Source: Melioribacteraceae bacterium (GTDB taxonomy: Bacteria > Bacteroidota > Ignavibacteria > Ignavibacteriales > Melioribacteraceae). Taken from it: a DNA stretch of 64,000 bases. The notes under the pieces were generated by a model. That model made no database searches and was not told where the DNA came from. It was given only the letters and a program-made list of their open reading frames with translations. This document shows, piece by piece, positions 24,588 through 32,860 of this stretch (position 1 is the first letter of the stretch; each line of letters starts with the position of its first letter). The position numbers were made by a program, and so were the translations under genes. Where the stretch lies: the NCBI GenBank assembly GCA_030584085.1, contig CP129490.1, forward strand, positions 3,009,511-3,073,510, given 5' to 3'.

Positions 24588-26735
24588 ATGGAAACAGCAC
24601 CGGGCAAACTTCAGACATTTCACAATATCGGTTCTTCAACTGATTGGGTGGTAATGGTTGTTTACTTTCTTCTGATTATGTTATTTGGTACATATTTCGG
24701 AAGATACAATAGAAGCACAAAAGATTTCTTCTTCGGAGGAAGACGTTTCAAATGGTGGTTAATTGCTTTTTCAATTGTAGCTACAGGCGTCGGCAGTCAT
24801 AGCTTCATAAAATATTCTGCTAAAGGTTTTGAGAACGGTCTATCTTCAACAATGACTTATATAAACGATTGGTTTTTTATTCCGTTTTTCTTATTCGGCT
24901 GGCTCCCCATAATCGTTTATACAAAAATTCGATCCATCCCTGAGTATTTTGAAAAACGATTCAGTCCTTCAGCTAGATTTTTAGCTACAATACTTCTTCT
25001 ATTATATATGATCGGTTATATAAGTATTGGTTTTTTAACTCTTGGAAAAGCAATACTTCCTATGCTGCCTCCGGCATTCGAAGTTTGGGGAATGAACTTC
25101 GAAATAACGTTGATGGGTGCTGTAATAGTAATAGCAATTATTACAGGCATCTATATTACATTCGGCGGTCAGACTGCCGTTATTTTTACCGATTTACTCC
25201 AGGGATTTATCTTACTCTTTGCCGGTTTTTTCCTCTTCGTGCTTGGCTTAGATTATGTCGGTGGATTTGACGTCTTCTGGAGTCTGTTACCAACCGAATG
25301 GAAATTACCGTTAGCAAATTTTAATGATCCTTCCAGTTTCAATTTCGTTGGCATTTTTTGGCAGGATGGCATTGCCGGTTCGGTCGGATTCCTGTTTATG
25401 AATATGGGTCTGATAATGAGATTCATGGCAACTAAAAGTGTTGATGAAGGAAGAAAAGCCGCTACTTTTAATATTTTATTTATGTTACCTCTTTCAGCAA
25501 TTGTTGTAGGTAACGCCGGCTGGATTGGGAAAGCTATCTCGGTTGCCGATCCTATGACGGTTCCACCAAATACAGAACCCGATCAGATTTTTGTAGTAGT
25601 AGCGAATATTGTCGCAATACCCGGTGTGTTTGGTTTTATTATGGCTGCGCTTACTGCGGCATTAATGTCAACCGTTGATACATTAATTAATGCTACTGCC
25701 GCAATTTATATCAATGATGTACATCGTCCGTTTAAGAAATGGATTAAGGCAAAAATTCTTACAGATAAAGAAACCGATAAAAAAGAATTATTTGCTGCTA
25801 GAACTTCTTCAGTTGTTATAACAACCTTAGGCGTTGTTGGTGTATTAGCTTTTAAAAATTTCCCAACTGTTTATGAAGCACACGGATTTTTCCATTCTAC
25901 TTTAACACCTCCACTAGTCGTTGCTATTTTCTTGGGAATATTCTGGAAGAGATTTACACCCGCTGCTGTGATATCAACATTTCTCGGCGGTGTTGCTTTG
26001 ATGATCTTAGGTGCAAAATATCCGGGAGTATTAATCGCTCCTTTTGATCACGGAATTGAAATGGATCCGGCACATCCATATTCATACATACGGGCTTTGT
26101 ATAATTTGTTTGTTTGTGCTGCGGTCGCAGTTATAATTACGTTAACAACAGCTCAACAAAAAAGTTTTATTAAGAAGATCAAGCAATCAGGTAATCAAAA
26201 AAATATTATGATTGGAATAACTTTGTTCTCAATAATGTTATTCCTTGTTGTTTCATTTGCTAAACCATTATTTGGAGTTGAGACAACTGATACACCACTA
26301 ATTATGTTAATGTTATTTGTTACTCTCCTAATGACTTATTTGATTTCATTATCTGTTACTTATTACGTAAAATATGACCCTTACAATAACACCGAAGGTT
26401 TGACTGTTTGGTCTATCGCTAAAGCAAAAGAATGGTTTAAGGGTAGTAAGATTAACGATGAAGAAGGTGAAATTGTTAAGGTAAGCTGGAAATTAAAAGA
26501 CGGTGATGATGATATTGTAAATCTTTCTAAAAATGATATGAGTAAAATGAAAGCCAATATCGGTGATTTAGTATACTTATGCGATGCACGCGGTTATATG
26601 GGTGGTCTAAAATCCGTGCACTCGGTCATTGGCGAACCACACGATGAAGACGGAATTGTTTACATTAACAATGAACATAAGTTAAATGGACAATTTGATG
26701 AAGGCAAAAAATTAGAAGCAGAAAAAGAAATGTAG
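24588..26735 (+). CDS. Sodium:solute symporter (SSS family) with C-terminal cytosolic extension
   Basis: 715 residues. The SSS core has about 13 membrane helices: FFFGGRRFKWWLIAFSIVAT (TM2 region with the family's GGR pattern), EYFEKRFSPSARFLATILLL, a GGQTAVIFTDLLQGFI segment that is the family signature, and AALTAALMSTVDTLINATAA with the sodium-site serine/threonine. After residue 600 come one or two more helices and a polar tail (about 635-715, with ISKMK..IGDLVYLCDARGYMGGL) that looks like a folded cytosolic domain. The substrate is unknown. The small two-helix protein is encoded 3 bp upstream and a strong terminator follows. Confidence 0.88.
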   Translation: METAPGKLQTFHNIGSSTDWVVMVVYFLLIMLFGTYFGRYNRSTKDFFFGGRRFKWWLIAFSIVATGVGSHSFIKYSAKGFENGLSSTMTYINDWFFIPFFLFGWLPIIVYTKIRSIPEYFEKRFSPSARFLATILLLLYMIGYISIGFLTLGKAILPMLPPAFEVWGMNFEITLMGAVIVIAIITGIYITFGGQTAVIFTDLLQGFILLFAGFFLFVLGLDYVGGFDVFWSLLPTEWKLPLANFNDPSSFNFVGIFWQDGIAGSVGFLFMNMGLIMRFMATKSVDEGRKAATFNILFMLPLSAIVVGNAGWIGKAISVADPMTVPPNTEPDQIFVVVANIVAIPGVFGFIMAALTAALMSTVDTLINATAAIYINDVHRPFKKWIKAKILTDKETDKKELFAARTSSVVITTLGVVGVLAFKNFPTVYEAHGFFHSTLTPPLVVAIFLGIFWKRFTPAAVISTFLGGVALMILGAKYPGVLIAPFDHGIEMDPAHPYSYIRALYNLFVCAAVAVIITLTTAQQKSFIKKIKQSGNQKNIMIGITLFSIMLFLVVSFAKPLFGVETTDTPLIMLMLFVTLLMTYLISLSVTYYVKYDPYNNTEGLTVWSIAKAKEWFKGSKINDEEGEIVKVSWKLKDGDDDIVNLSKNDMSKMKANIGDLVYLCDARGYMGGLKSVHSVIGEPHDEDGIVYINNEHKLNGQFDEGKKLEAEKEM

Positions 26736-26755
26736 TTACTTATATTTTCCAAATA

Positions 26756-26786
26756 AAAACCCAACTTCTTGAAGAAGTTGGGTTTT
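26756..26786. terminator. Intrinsic terminator after the symporter
   Basis: A 15-bp inverted repeat (AAAACCCAACTTCTT with its complement around one G) followed by a run of T. It lies between convergent genes (symporter and def) and works on both strands. Confidence 0.9.
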
Positions 26787-26804
26787 TTTATTATACACTA
26801 ATTT

Positions 26805-27344
26805 TTATTTCTTCGATATAATCTGTTGATATTCTCGTTCCGTAACTAAATCATTTGAAGATTCCATTCTATCCAGAAATACAATTCCTTCAAGATGATC
26901 AAATTCATGTTGAAAAATTCTCGCTACAAAATCATCAAATTGTTTTTTTACTTTCTCCCCGTTTTCATTTAAATACTCTGCAATAATTGATTTTGAGCGC
27001 GGGACTAATCCTCTTAATCCCGGAATACTTAAACAACCTTCCCAATCAGTTACGATTTCTTCTGAGGAACTCAAAATTTTAGGATTGATAATTGCTTCCG
27101 GCTGCATATCAGGTGCATTTGGATACCTAGTATTTGGTTTGGACGCAATTATAAATATACTTTTTGATTCATTTACCTGAGGGGCTGCTAAACCGACTCC
27201 GCTCACTTTTCCAACTGTAAATTTCATATTTCCAATCAAAGATTTTTCGAAATCTTCAATTTTATTAATATCGTTTGTTTTCATCCTTAAAATTGGATTT
27301 CCCAATTCAGTAATTTGCAAAAGTTCGCTCAATTTGTTTCTCAT
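26805..27344 (-). CDS. def: Peptide deformylase
   Basis: 179 residues with the three deformylase motifs in order: GVGLAAPQ, EGCLS and QHEFDHLEG, whose Cys and two His bind the catalytic metal and whose Glu is the general base. It removes the N-formyl group from new proteins. The spacing and the length fit bacterial type I/II forms. It is transcribed away from the small membrane protein at 27424 and towards the symporter terminator. Confidence 0.95.
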   Translation of the reverse strand: MRNKLSELLQITELGNPILRMKTNDINKIEDFEKSLIGNMKFTVGKVSGVGLAAPQVNESKSIFIIASKPNTRYPNAPDMQPEAIINPKILSSSEEIVTDWEGCLSIPGLRGLVPRSKSIIAEYLNENGEKVKKQFDDFVARIFQHEFDHLEGIVFLDRMESSNDLVTEREYQQIISKK

Positions 27345-27423
27345 TTATAGTTAGTAAAATAATTCTCTTGCAGATCATGAAACGCTTAGTTAGATTTTCT
27401 CGCTAATTTTTTTGGAAAAGTTC

Positions 27424-27639
27424 ATGTCAAATTCATTCTTTAATGTTTGGCTTCCCTTCATCTATCTCTATGGTGTCGGCGGTATTTTTTTCACAATTGG
27501 TATGGTCTTGGTTAAAAAAGCCGGCGGTTATAATCCCGCAAAGAGAAGACACAGATACTGGTGGAAAGTTACTATTTTTGGATTTTTCTATTTCGTTGTG
27601 CTTCATTTTGTTTGGATTTTATTAGCACTTAACACATAG
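27424..27639 (+). CDS. Small two-helix membrane protein, paralogue of the symporter-linked one
   Basis: 71 residues starting at the ATG at 27424 (a TTG at 27412 would add four residues). It aligns end to end with the 24372-24584 protein: SFFNVWLPFIYLYGVGGIFF, two membrane helices, and a basic loop (AKRRHRYWWK). Unlike its paralogue, it is not next to a symporter: it lies alone between divergent def and convergent coaD, ending 1 bp before the coaD stop. Function unknown; it may serve a second SSS symporter elsewhere on the chromosome. Confidence 0.7.
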   Translation: MSNSFFNVWLPFIYLYGVGGIFFTIGMVLVKKAGGYNPAKRRHRYWWKVTIFGFFYFVVLHFVWILLALNT

Positions 27640-27640
27640 A

Positions 27641-28120
27641 TCAATAATTAAATTTTTCACGAAGTTTTTTCTCAACAAATGGTGTAACAAAATCGCTTAC
27701 ATCACTTTTGAACTGTGCCAAGTTTCTTATAATTGTGGAATTAAGATATGTATATTTTTCGTGCGGCATAAGAAAAATAGTTCTTAAGTTATCATTTAAT
27801 TTTCTATTCATTAAAGCCATCTGAAATTCATATTCAAAATCACTTACCGCGCGTAACCCTCTAATAATTCCAACAGCATTTACTGCCCTGGCATGATCAA
27901 CTACTAGTCCGTCAAAAGAATCAATATCAACTCTTTCAAATCCTTTCAAGCTTTCTTCAAGCATCTCAACTCTTTCAGATGTACTAAACAAACATGTCTT
28001 CGATGGATTTTGTGCGACTGTAACTATGACTTTATCGAATAGTTCAACAGCACGCTTTACAATATCTATGTGACCGTTTGTAACAGGATCAAAAGTACCA
28101 GGATAAACTACTATCTTCAT
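27641..28120 (-). CDS. coaD: Phosphopantetheine adenylyltransferase
   Basis: 159 residues from the ATG at 28120, where the protein begins MKIVVYPGTFDPVTNGHIDI, the nucleotidyltransferase motif with the TxGH-type His (NGH). A longer frame adds 14 codons upstream but would place extra residues before the beta-strand that begins every CoaD. Later motifs: RGLRAVSDFEYEFQMALMN and the C-terminal FVTPFVEKKLREKF. It makes dephospho-CoA from 4'-phosphopantetheine and ATP. GGAAG lies at ribosome-binding distance. Confidence 0.95.
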   Translation of the reverse strand: MKIVVYPGTFDPVTNGHIDIVKRAVELFDKVIVTVAQNPSKTCLFSTSERVEMLEESLKGFERVDIDSFDGLVVDHARAVNAVGIIRGLRAVSDFEYEFQMALMNRKLNDNLRTIFLMPHEKYTYLNSTIIRNLAQFKSDVSDFVTPFVEKKLREKFNY

Positions 28121-28231
28121 ATCAATTCTTCCTTTGTTTACTTGAAAATATAAGGAAATCATTTAGTTTTCAAAAATTATCTTAGTGTGAATTAATTGTT
28201 ATTTTTAGTCTGATATTTTTATGAGGAGTTT

Positions 28232-29437
28232 ATGAAACGGATTTTATTCATTTTCTTGATTGGATTAAGCGTCCAAGCACAAGATTTTTTTATAAATTCA
28301 AGCGAGGAGCTTCAATCCTTTTTTAAGAGTAGTATTGATTCAGCAATTGTGATACTTGCTCCGGGAATTTATGATCTTCAACCAATTCAAATAATTGATT
28401 CAACTTGTGGAAATTGCCAAAACCCTGATACACTTATTAATGCGATCGCAGGACTAATATTACGAGGTAAATCCATAAAATTAATAGGCGATGAAAACTA
28501 TAAGACTATTATTAAAACAAACTCCGGTTATGGGATTTATGTGTTAAATTCAGGAAGTGTTGAATTAAAAAATTTAGTTATAACAGGTGGTGAAAGAGAT
28601 ACAAGCGGTATGGCAACCGATGCGGCCATTGTTATCAAAAATAGTCGTGCTGTTATTGAAAACAATATCATAAAAGATAACATAGGTGATTCTTCACAAG
28701 TTGTGAGAAATGTCGTGGGGATAATGGGAATATGCGGAAGAGAAAATTCACAGCTTGTGATCAGAAACAATAAGATTATTAGAAATTCATGGGATGGAAT
28801 AACTCTTTATAGAAATTCAGAAGCGGTAATTGAAAACAATATTGTCGATGGTGTTGAGAAGGCAACTTCAAAAATTGCAGGAGGTGGAAGAGGTGTAGCT
28901 ATCGGAATTACATGGAATGCCAAGGCTACTGTAAAATCAAACCTTCTAAAAAGATACTGGAAAGGGTTAGGAATTTTTGTCGATGCCGAAGTTGAAGCTG
29001 AGTTGAATATAATTGAAGATATGCTGACATGGGGAATCGCTTATTGGGATGCTGGAATCGGTAACCCGATTGGGTTTATTAATAATAATATTATCTATAA
29101 CACCGGTGCATGCGGTTCTTCAATTTCAAGAGAAACCGGAGGAGAAATTACCGGTCACTACAAAAACAACATACTTGTTTTAACCGGACAAAACCCCAAA
29201 TACGATTCGCCGGATTATTATTGTTATCAATGTGCACTTGCAATTCATTCTCAACCAGAATCATTTCATATATCAGATAATATCTTTTATAACAACAGAA
29301 CCGCAACGGATGATTTACCGAATTATGATTTAAGCAAAGATGAGTTTGTCAATGAATTTTCAATTTGGGAAAGTAATTTTACAAACAAGTTTTTTAAAAT
29401 ATCGGATTTTTACAATTACTTAATCACGTTGAAATAA
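28232..29437 (+). CDS. Secreted right-handed beta-helix protein
   Basis: 401 residues with a signal peptide (1-17) and Pfam-like parallel beta-helix (NosD/pectate-lyase-like) rungs through about 70-330: VELKNLVITGG, RAVIENNIIKDN, SQLVIRNNKIIRNSWDG, AVIENNIVDGV, and so on with repeated Asn at the turn position. There is an N-terminal SS-bridged-looking CGNC segment (about residue 62). No T9SS sorting domain is present, so it probably stays periplasmic or is released. It could be a polysaccharide lyase or a structural protein; I see no catalytic set that would decide. Confidence 0.6.
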   Translation: MKRILFIFLIGLSVQAQDFFINSSEELQSFFKSSIDSAIVILAPGIYDLQPIQIIDSTCGNCQNPDTLINAIAGLILRGKSIKLIGDENYKTIIKTNSGYGIYVLNSGSVELKNLVITGGERDTSGMATDAAIVIKNSRAVIENNIIKDNIGDSSQVVRNVVGIMGICGRENSQLVIRNNKIIRNSWDGITLYRNSEAVIENNIVDGVEKATSKIAGGGRGVAIGITWNAKATVKSNLLKRYWKGLGIFVDAEVEAELNIIEDMLTWGIAYWDAGIGNPIGFINNNIIYNTGACGSSISRETGGEITGHYKNNILVLTGQNPKYDSPDYYCYQCALAIHSQPESFHISDNIFYNNRTATDDLPNYDLSKDEFVNEFSIWESNFTNKFFKISDFYNYLITLK

Positions 29438-29460
29438 TATTTTGAATAGAGTTGGAATAT

Positions 29461-30885
29461 TTAATCAACAGCTATTCCTGCACCATACTCTTCAATTTCC
29501 AACAGCTTTTCAACTTGCAGAGTTTGCGTATTTATTATTCCGATTGTACCGTGATTAGATTCCCCGTTGACTGTATATGCCGGTACAAAACTTCCTGACG
29601 TGTTTCTGCTGGAAACATATAAATAACTATCATCAGGTGATAATTCACAACCATGTAATTGCGTAAATCCGGGATGAGTTATTTGAGAAGTTCTAACCCA
29701 ATCATTTCCTTCGTAAGCGATTATATTAACGGTATTCGTCATCATTGAAGGAACGTAAATCCTTGAACCGTCTTGCGAAATTGCTATATGCATAGGCATC
29801 ATTCCAACCATGATTTCTTTTACAACAGTCAACTGCTCTGTATCTAAAATAACCAATTTGCCCGATGCTCTTCCTGATATATACAAATATTTTCCGTCGG
29901 GGGATATTTCTATTTCCATCGGTTCATGATTTTCTGATTGACTTAACAAAACATCTTGTTGAAATGAATCGGACTCTGTATCAATTATACTAATTCTATT
30001 AGCAGTTAGGTTTGCAACATAAAGAATTTTGTCATCCGGCGATAATGATATTGCATGAGGAATTCCGCTAACAGGTAAAAGGATTTCATTGCTGAGAGAC
30101 ATTGAAGATAAATCAATCACATAAATCGAATTAAATAAACCTGGTGCCGTAGATGATCTCGATACATAAGCCTTTGAACCGGTTGAATTAATCATTATCA
30201 TCCCGGGAAATTCAAGTTGCTCAACTTGCCCTATTATTTCACCGGTATGTTTATCAAATTTTACAAAACGTCCGGCAGTAATGTAAGTTACATAAAAATA
30301 ATTCCCATAGACTTTAATCATATGCGGTGCATCGTTCAATTCAGAAAAATCCGTTTCATAAACTCGTGAAACTACTTTCTCATCACCATCAATAACAGAG
30401 ATTGCATCGCTTCTTTGATTACAAACAAAAACTCTATAACTTGGATTAGAAAAAGGTACAGCTCCAAACTCATCTTTTGCACCATCATCTATCCAGTTTT
30501 TAATTGTAACAACCTCTTCTTGCGAAAGTGCGGCTCGTTGAAAGGGCATTTGCACTGATGCGTTTCCCGATATCATTTGGTATAACAAACTTCTTTTTGA
30601 ATTGAAGGGAACGATTACATCTCCGCCATATAAACCGCCCGAGTTAAGGGGACGCGCAGAGCTTCCATTCATTAAATTAGAGTGAGAAGTAATACTCAGC
30701 CCGTTTTCGGGATTATTTGAATCGTGACAACCTGAAGTGGCACAATTATCAGAAAATATCTGTGCAACTTCTGTTGATTCAAATCCATTTTTGTTGGATT
30801 CATCAGGTTGAACAATTTTATCATCAGAACATGAGATAAGAAAAAGTAAGAATAAAGTTACTCCGCTTAGAAATATTTTTCTCAT
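29461..30885 (-). CDS. Lipoprotein with CX4CH cytochrome-like motif and YncE-type beta-propeller
   Basis: 474 residues. Lipoprotein signal with lipobox LISC (Cys near residue 19). Residues about 45-140 form a cytochrome-c-like domain with CATSGCH (a C-x4-CH version of the haem site) and a distal Met in ASVQMPF, as in the cytochrome domains seen in Planctomycetes and related groups. From about 145 to the end it is a seven-bladed YVTN/YncE-type propeller with repeated landmarks such as AISVIDGDEKV, AHAISLSPDDKILYVANL and MEIEISPDGKYLYISG. It is probably a surface or periplasmic lipoprotein; whether haem is attached is open. It follows the LVIVD-repeat gene by 4 bp. Confidence 0.7.
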   Translation of the reverse strand: MRKIFLSGVTLFLLFLISCSDDKIVQPDESNKNGFESTEVAQIFSDNCATSGCHDSNNPENGLSITSHSNLMNGSSARPLNSGGLYGGDVIVPFNSKRSLLYQMISGNASVQMPFQRAALSQEEVVTIKNWIDDGAKDEFGAVPFSNPSYRVFVCNQRSDAISVIDGDEKVVSRVYETDFSELNDAPHMIKVYGNYFYVTYITAGRFVKFDKHTGEIIGQVEQLEFPGMIMINSTGSKAYVSRSSTAPGLFNSIYVIDLSSMSLSNEILLPVSGIPHAISLSPDDKILYVANLTANRISIIDTESDSFQQDVLLSQSENHEPMEIEISPDGKYLYISGRASGKLVILDTEQLTVVKEIMVGMMPMHIAISQDGSRIYVPSMMTNTVNIIAYEGNDWVRTSQITHPGFTQLHGCELSPDDSYLYVSSRNTSGSFVPAYTVNGESNHGTIGIINTQTLQVEKLLEIEEYGAGIAVD

Positions 30886-30889
30886 GAGT

Positions 30890-32842
30890 TTATTTTACCA
30901 ATAACATTTTTATCGATTTAGAAAATTTACCAGCTACTACATGTGCAATGTAAAACCCGGAACTAAGCTCGCGTGCATCAAAATTAACTTCATATTTTCC
31001 GCTGTTTTGGTATGAATCCACAAGGGTAGAAACTAATTCTCCTAACGAATTGAATACTTTTAATTGTACGTTTTCAGATGCCGGAATTGAATACGAAATT
31101 GTTGTCGATGGATTAAAAGGATTGGGATAATTTTGCACCAAATCATAACTCAGAGTCAAATCATCATCGAGATCAGAAGTTAAATCGACACTAATAATCC
31201 ATTTATTTGAAACAGACTTATATCCATTAGTAACAACCAAATCAAGTGTATCAGTTCTGGCAGCAAACACGAAAGTCGTTCCGTAAGTATAACTATCCAA
31301 ATTACTTTTCTTTTGTCCGTTTAAAAACCATTCATAAGATATATCAAGCTGTGTAGTATCAACAGCTTCGACTGTAAATTCAATTTTATCACCTTTTACA
31401 ATAGTAGTATCAGAAAAAACCGGTGACAAAGAAACTATTACAGGTGTACCGGCAAAAATTGTCCTATAACTGTAAAACGTTTCAGGTGGAACAGAGCCGG
31501 CCGGGGTTCCACCGCCACCACTTGGAGAAGTAACAACTTTTCCCCCGTCATCGGCAACCGCATAATAATATTCAACTGTTGTTAAATGCTGCTGCGATGG
31601 GATTGTAAAATTGAATTCATTGTTGTCGGTTAATTCTCCATCAATTCTATTCCAATTTCCGGTTGCACTGTTTATTATGGTACGATAATAAACATATGCT
31701 TCTACGATTGTTCCGTTATCCATTACTTCTAGTCCGAGATCAACATTTTCTTCAACTAAGATTTCATTTGTCGCATTTACCGGAGATAAAAAAGGAGCCG
31801 GGTTTTCAACGGGAGTAAAGGAAAAAACATATAAGCCGGTTTGCATATCGGAAATAATAATATTTCCGGAAGGAAGAAATGGATAACAACCCCATGCCCC
31901 GTTAAAACCTGATTCGGAGGGACTTGTATCATATTGTCCGACTACTAACGGATTTGTCGGGTCCGAAACATCCAAGACAACATAACCATCAGCATAATAA
32001 GAGATGTGAGCATAATCGCCTTTTACAAAGATATTATGTACCGGTGTTGTATTTGAGAGTTTGAATTCATCAACGACTAAATCCCAGTTATTCCTGTCCT
32101 CAATATTCCATATTGTTATATCTCGCTGATTGAATTCTTCTGCAGCAATAAAATATTTTTTGTCCTCCGTCGCCCAACCGCTATGAGCATAAATTCCGGG
32201 TAATGCAATACTGGATGAAATCTTTTTTGGATTTGATTTGTCGGATATATCAACTAAATCATATGTATCTTCGGCACAAGCAACAACCGTATCGCCCCAA
32301 GCGTAAACATCGTGTACATAACCACTTTCTAAATAGTATGCTGTTCTTTCAGGATTTTCCGGATCGGTTAAATCTAGGATATGCATACCTCCGCCGTTAT
32401 TAGTCCCGATTACCAAAGCATATTTATCAACAATAAAAATATTGTGGGCACGTTCAAAGAATTCATTAGTAGTTTTTACTAAACTTACCGAATTAGGCAA
32501 CCCGGAAAGATCAACTATCTGTAATCCGTTATCACCGGAAGTTCCTTCGGTAACAATATATGCATAATGACTATACGTTTTAAGATCTCGCCAACTGGAC
32601 GGCGGTCCGGCAATGAAAGCCACTTCGTCAGGGACGTTAGGATCAGTCACATCAATTATACTTGTCCCTCCACCGGCACCTAGTAAAGCATATTCACGAC
32701 CATCTGCAGCATAACCCCAGATATCATTATATCCTTGTGAAGCTCTGGGATTTATTGAACCTAATAATTCAATCCCCTCTTGAGCGTTTATCGAAATAAA
32801 TAGAAAAATATTCAGTGTAATCACTGAAATGATTCTGTTCAT
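30890..32842 (-). CDS. T9SS-sorted LVIVD-repeat (choice-of-anchor B) propeller protein
   Basis: 650 residues: signal peptide (1-20), LVIVD-type propeller repeats to about residue 350 (TSIIDVTDPNVPDEVAFI, LQIVDLSGLPNSVSLV, MHILDLTDPENPERTAYY, YVVLDVSDPTNPLVVGQY), an Ig/PKD-like middle part, and a type A T9SS sorting domain starting at LVQNYPNPFNPSTTISYS and ending IKMLLVK. The repeat family is known from cell-surface proteins of unknown function. A good Shine-Dalgarno (GGAGAATTT) precedes the ATG. Likely on the surface or released; partner unknown, perhaps the propeller protein encoded next. Confidence 0.75.
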   Translation of the reverse strand: MNRIISVITLNIFLFISINAQEGIELLGSINPRASQGYNDIWGYAADGREYALLGAGGGTSIIDVTDPNVPDEVAFIAGPPSSWRDLKTYSHYAYIVTEGTSGDNGLQIVDLSGLPNSVSLVKTTNEFFERAHNIFIVDKYALVIGTNNGGGMHILDLTDPENPERTAYYLESGYVHDVYAWGDTVVACAEDTYDLVDISDKSNPKKISSSIALPGIYAHSGWATEDKKYFIAAEEFNQRDITIWNIEDRNNWDLVVDEFKLSNTTPVHNIFVKGDYAHISYYADGYVVLDVSDPTNPLVVGQYDTSPSESGFNGAWGCYPFLPSGNIIISDMQTGLYVFSFTPVENPAPFLSPVNATNEILVEENVDLGLEVMDNGTIVEAYVYYRTIINSATGNWNRIDGELTDNNEFNFTIPSQQHLTTVEYYYAVADDGGKVVTSPSGGGGTPAGSVPPETFYSYRTIFAGTPVIVSLSPVFSDTTIVKGDKIEFTVEAVDTTQLDISYEWFLNGQKKSNLDSYTYGTTFVFAARTDTLDLVVTNGYKSVSNKWIISVDLTSDLDDDLTLSYDLVQNYPNPFNPSTTISYSIPASENVQLKVFNSLGELVSTLVDSYQNSGKYEVNFDARELSSGFYIAHVVAGKFSKSIKMLLVK

Positions 32843-32860
32843 AAATTCTCCTTAAAAAGT

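Noticed and set aside
28232-29437. T9SS sorting domain on the beta-helix protein
   Set aside because: The C-terminus (residues 340-401) lacks the PNPFNP-like start and the final basic strand of such domains.
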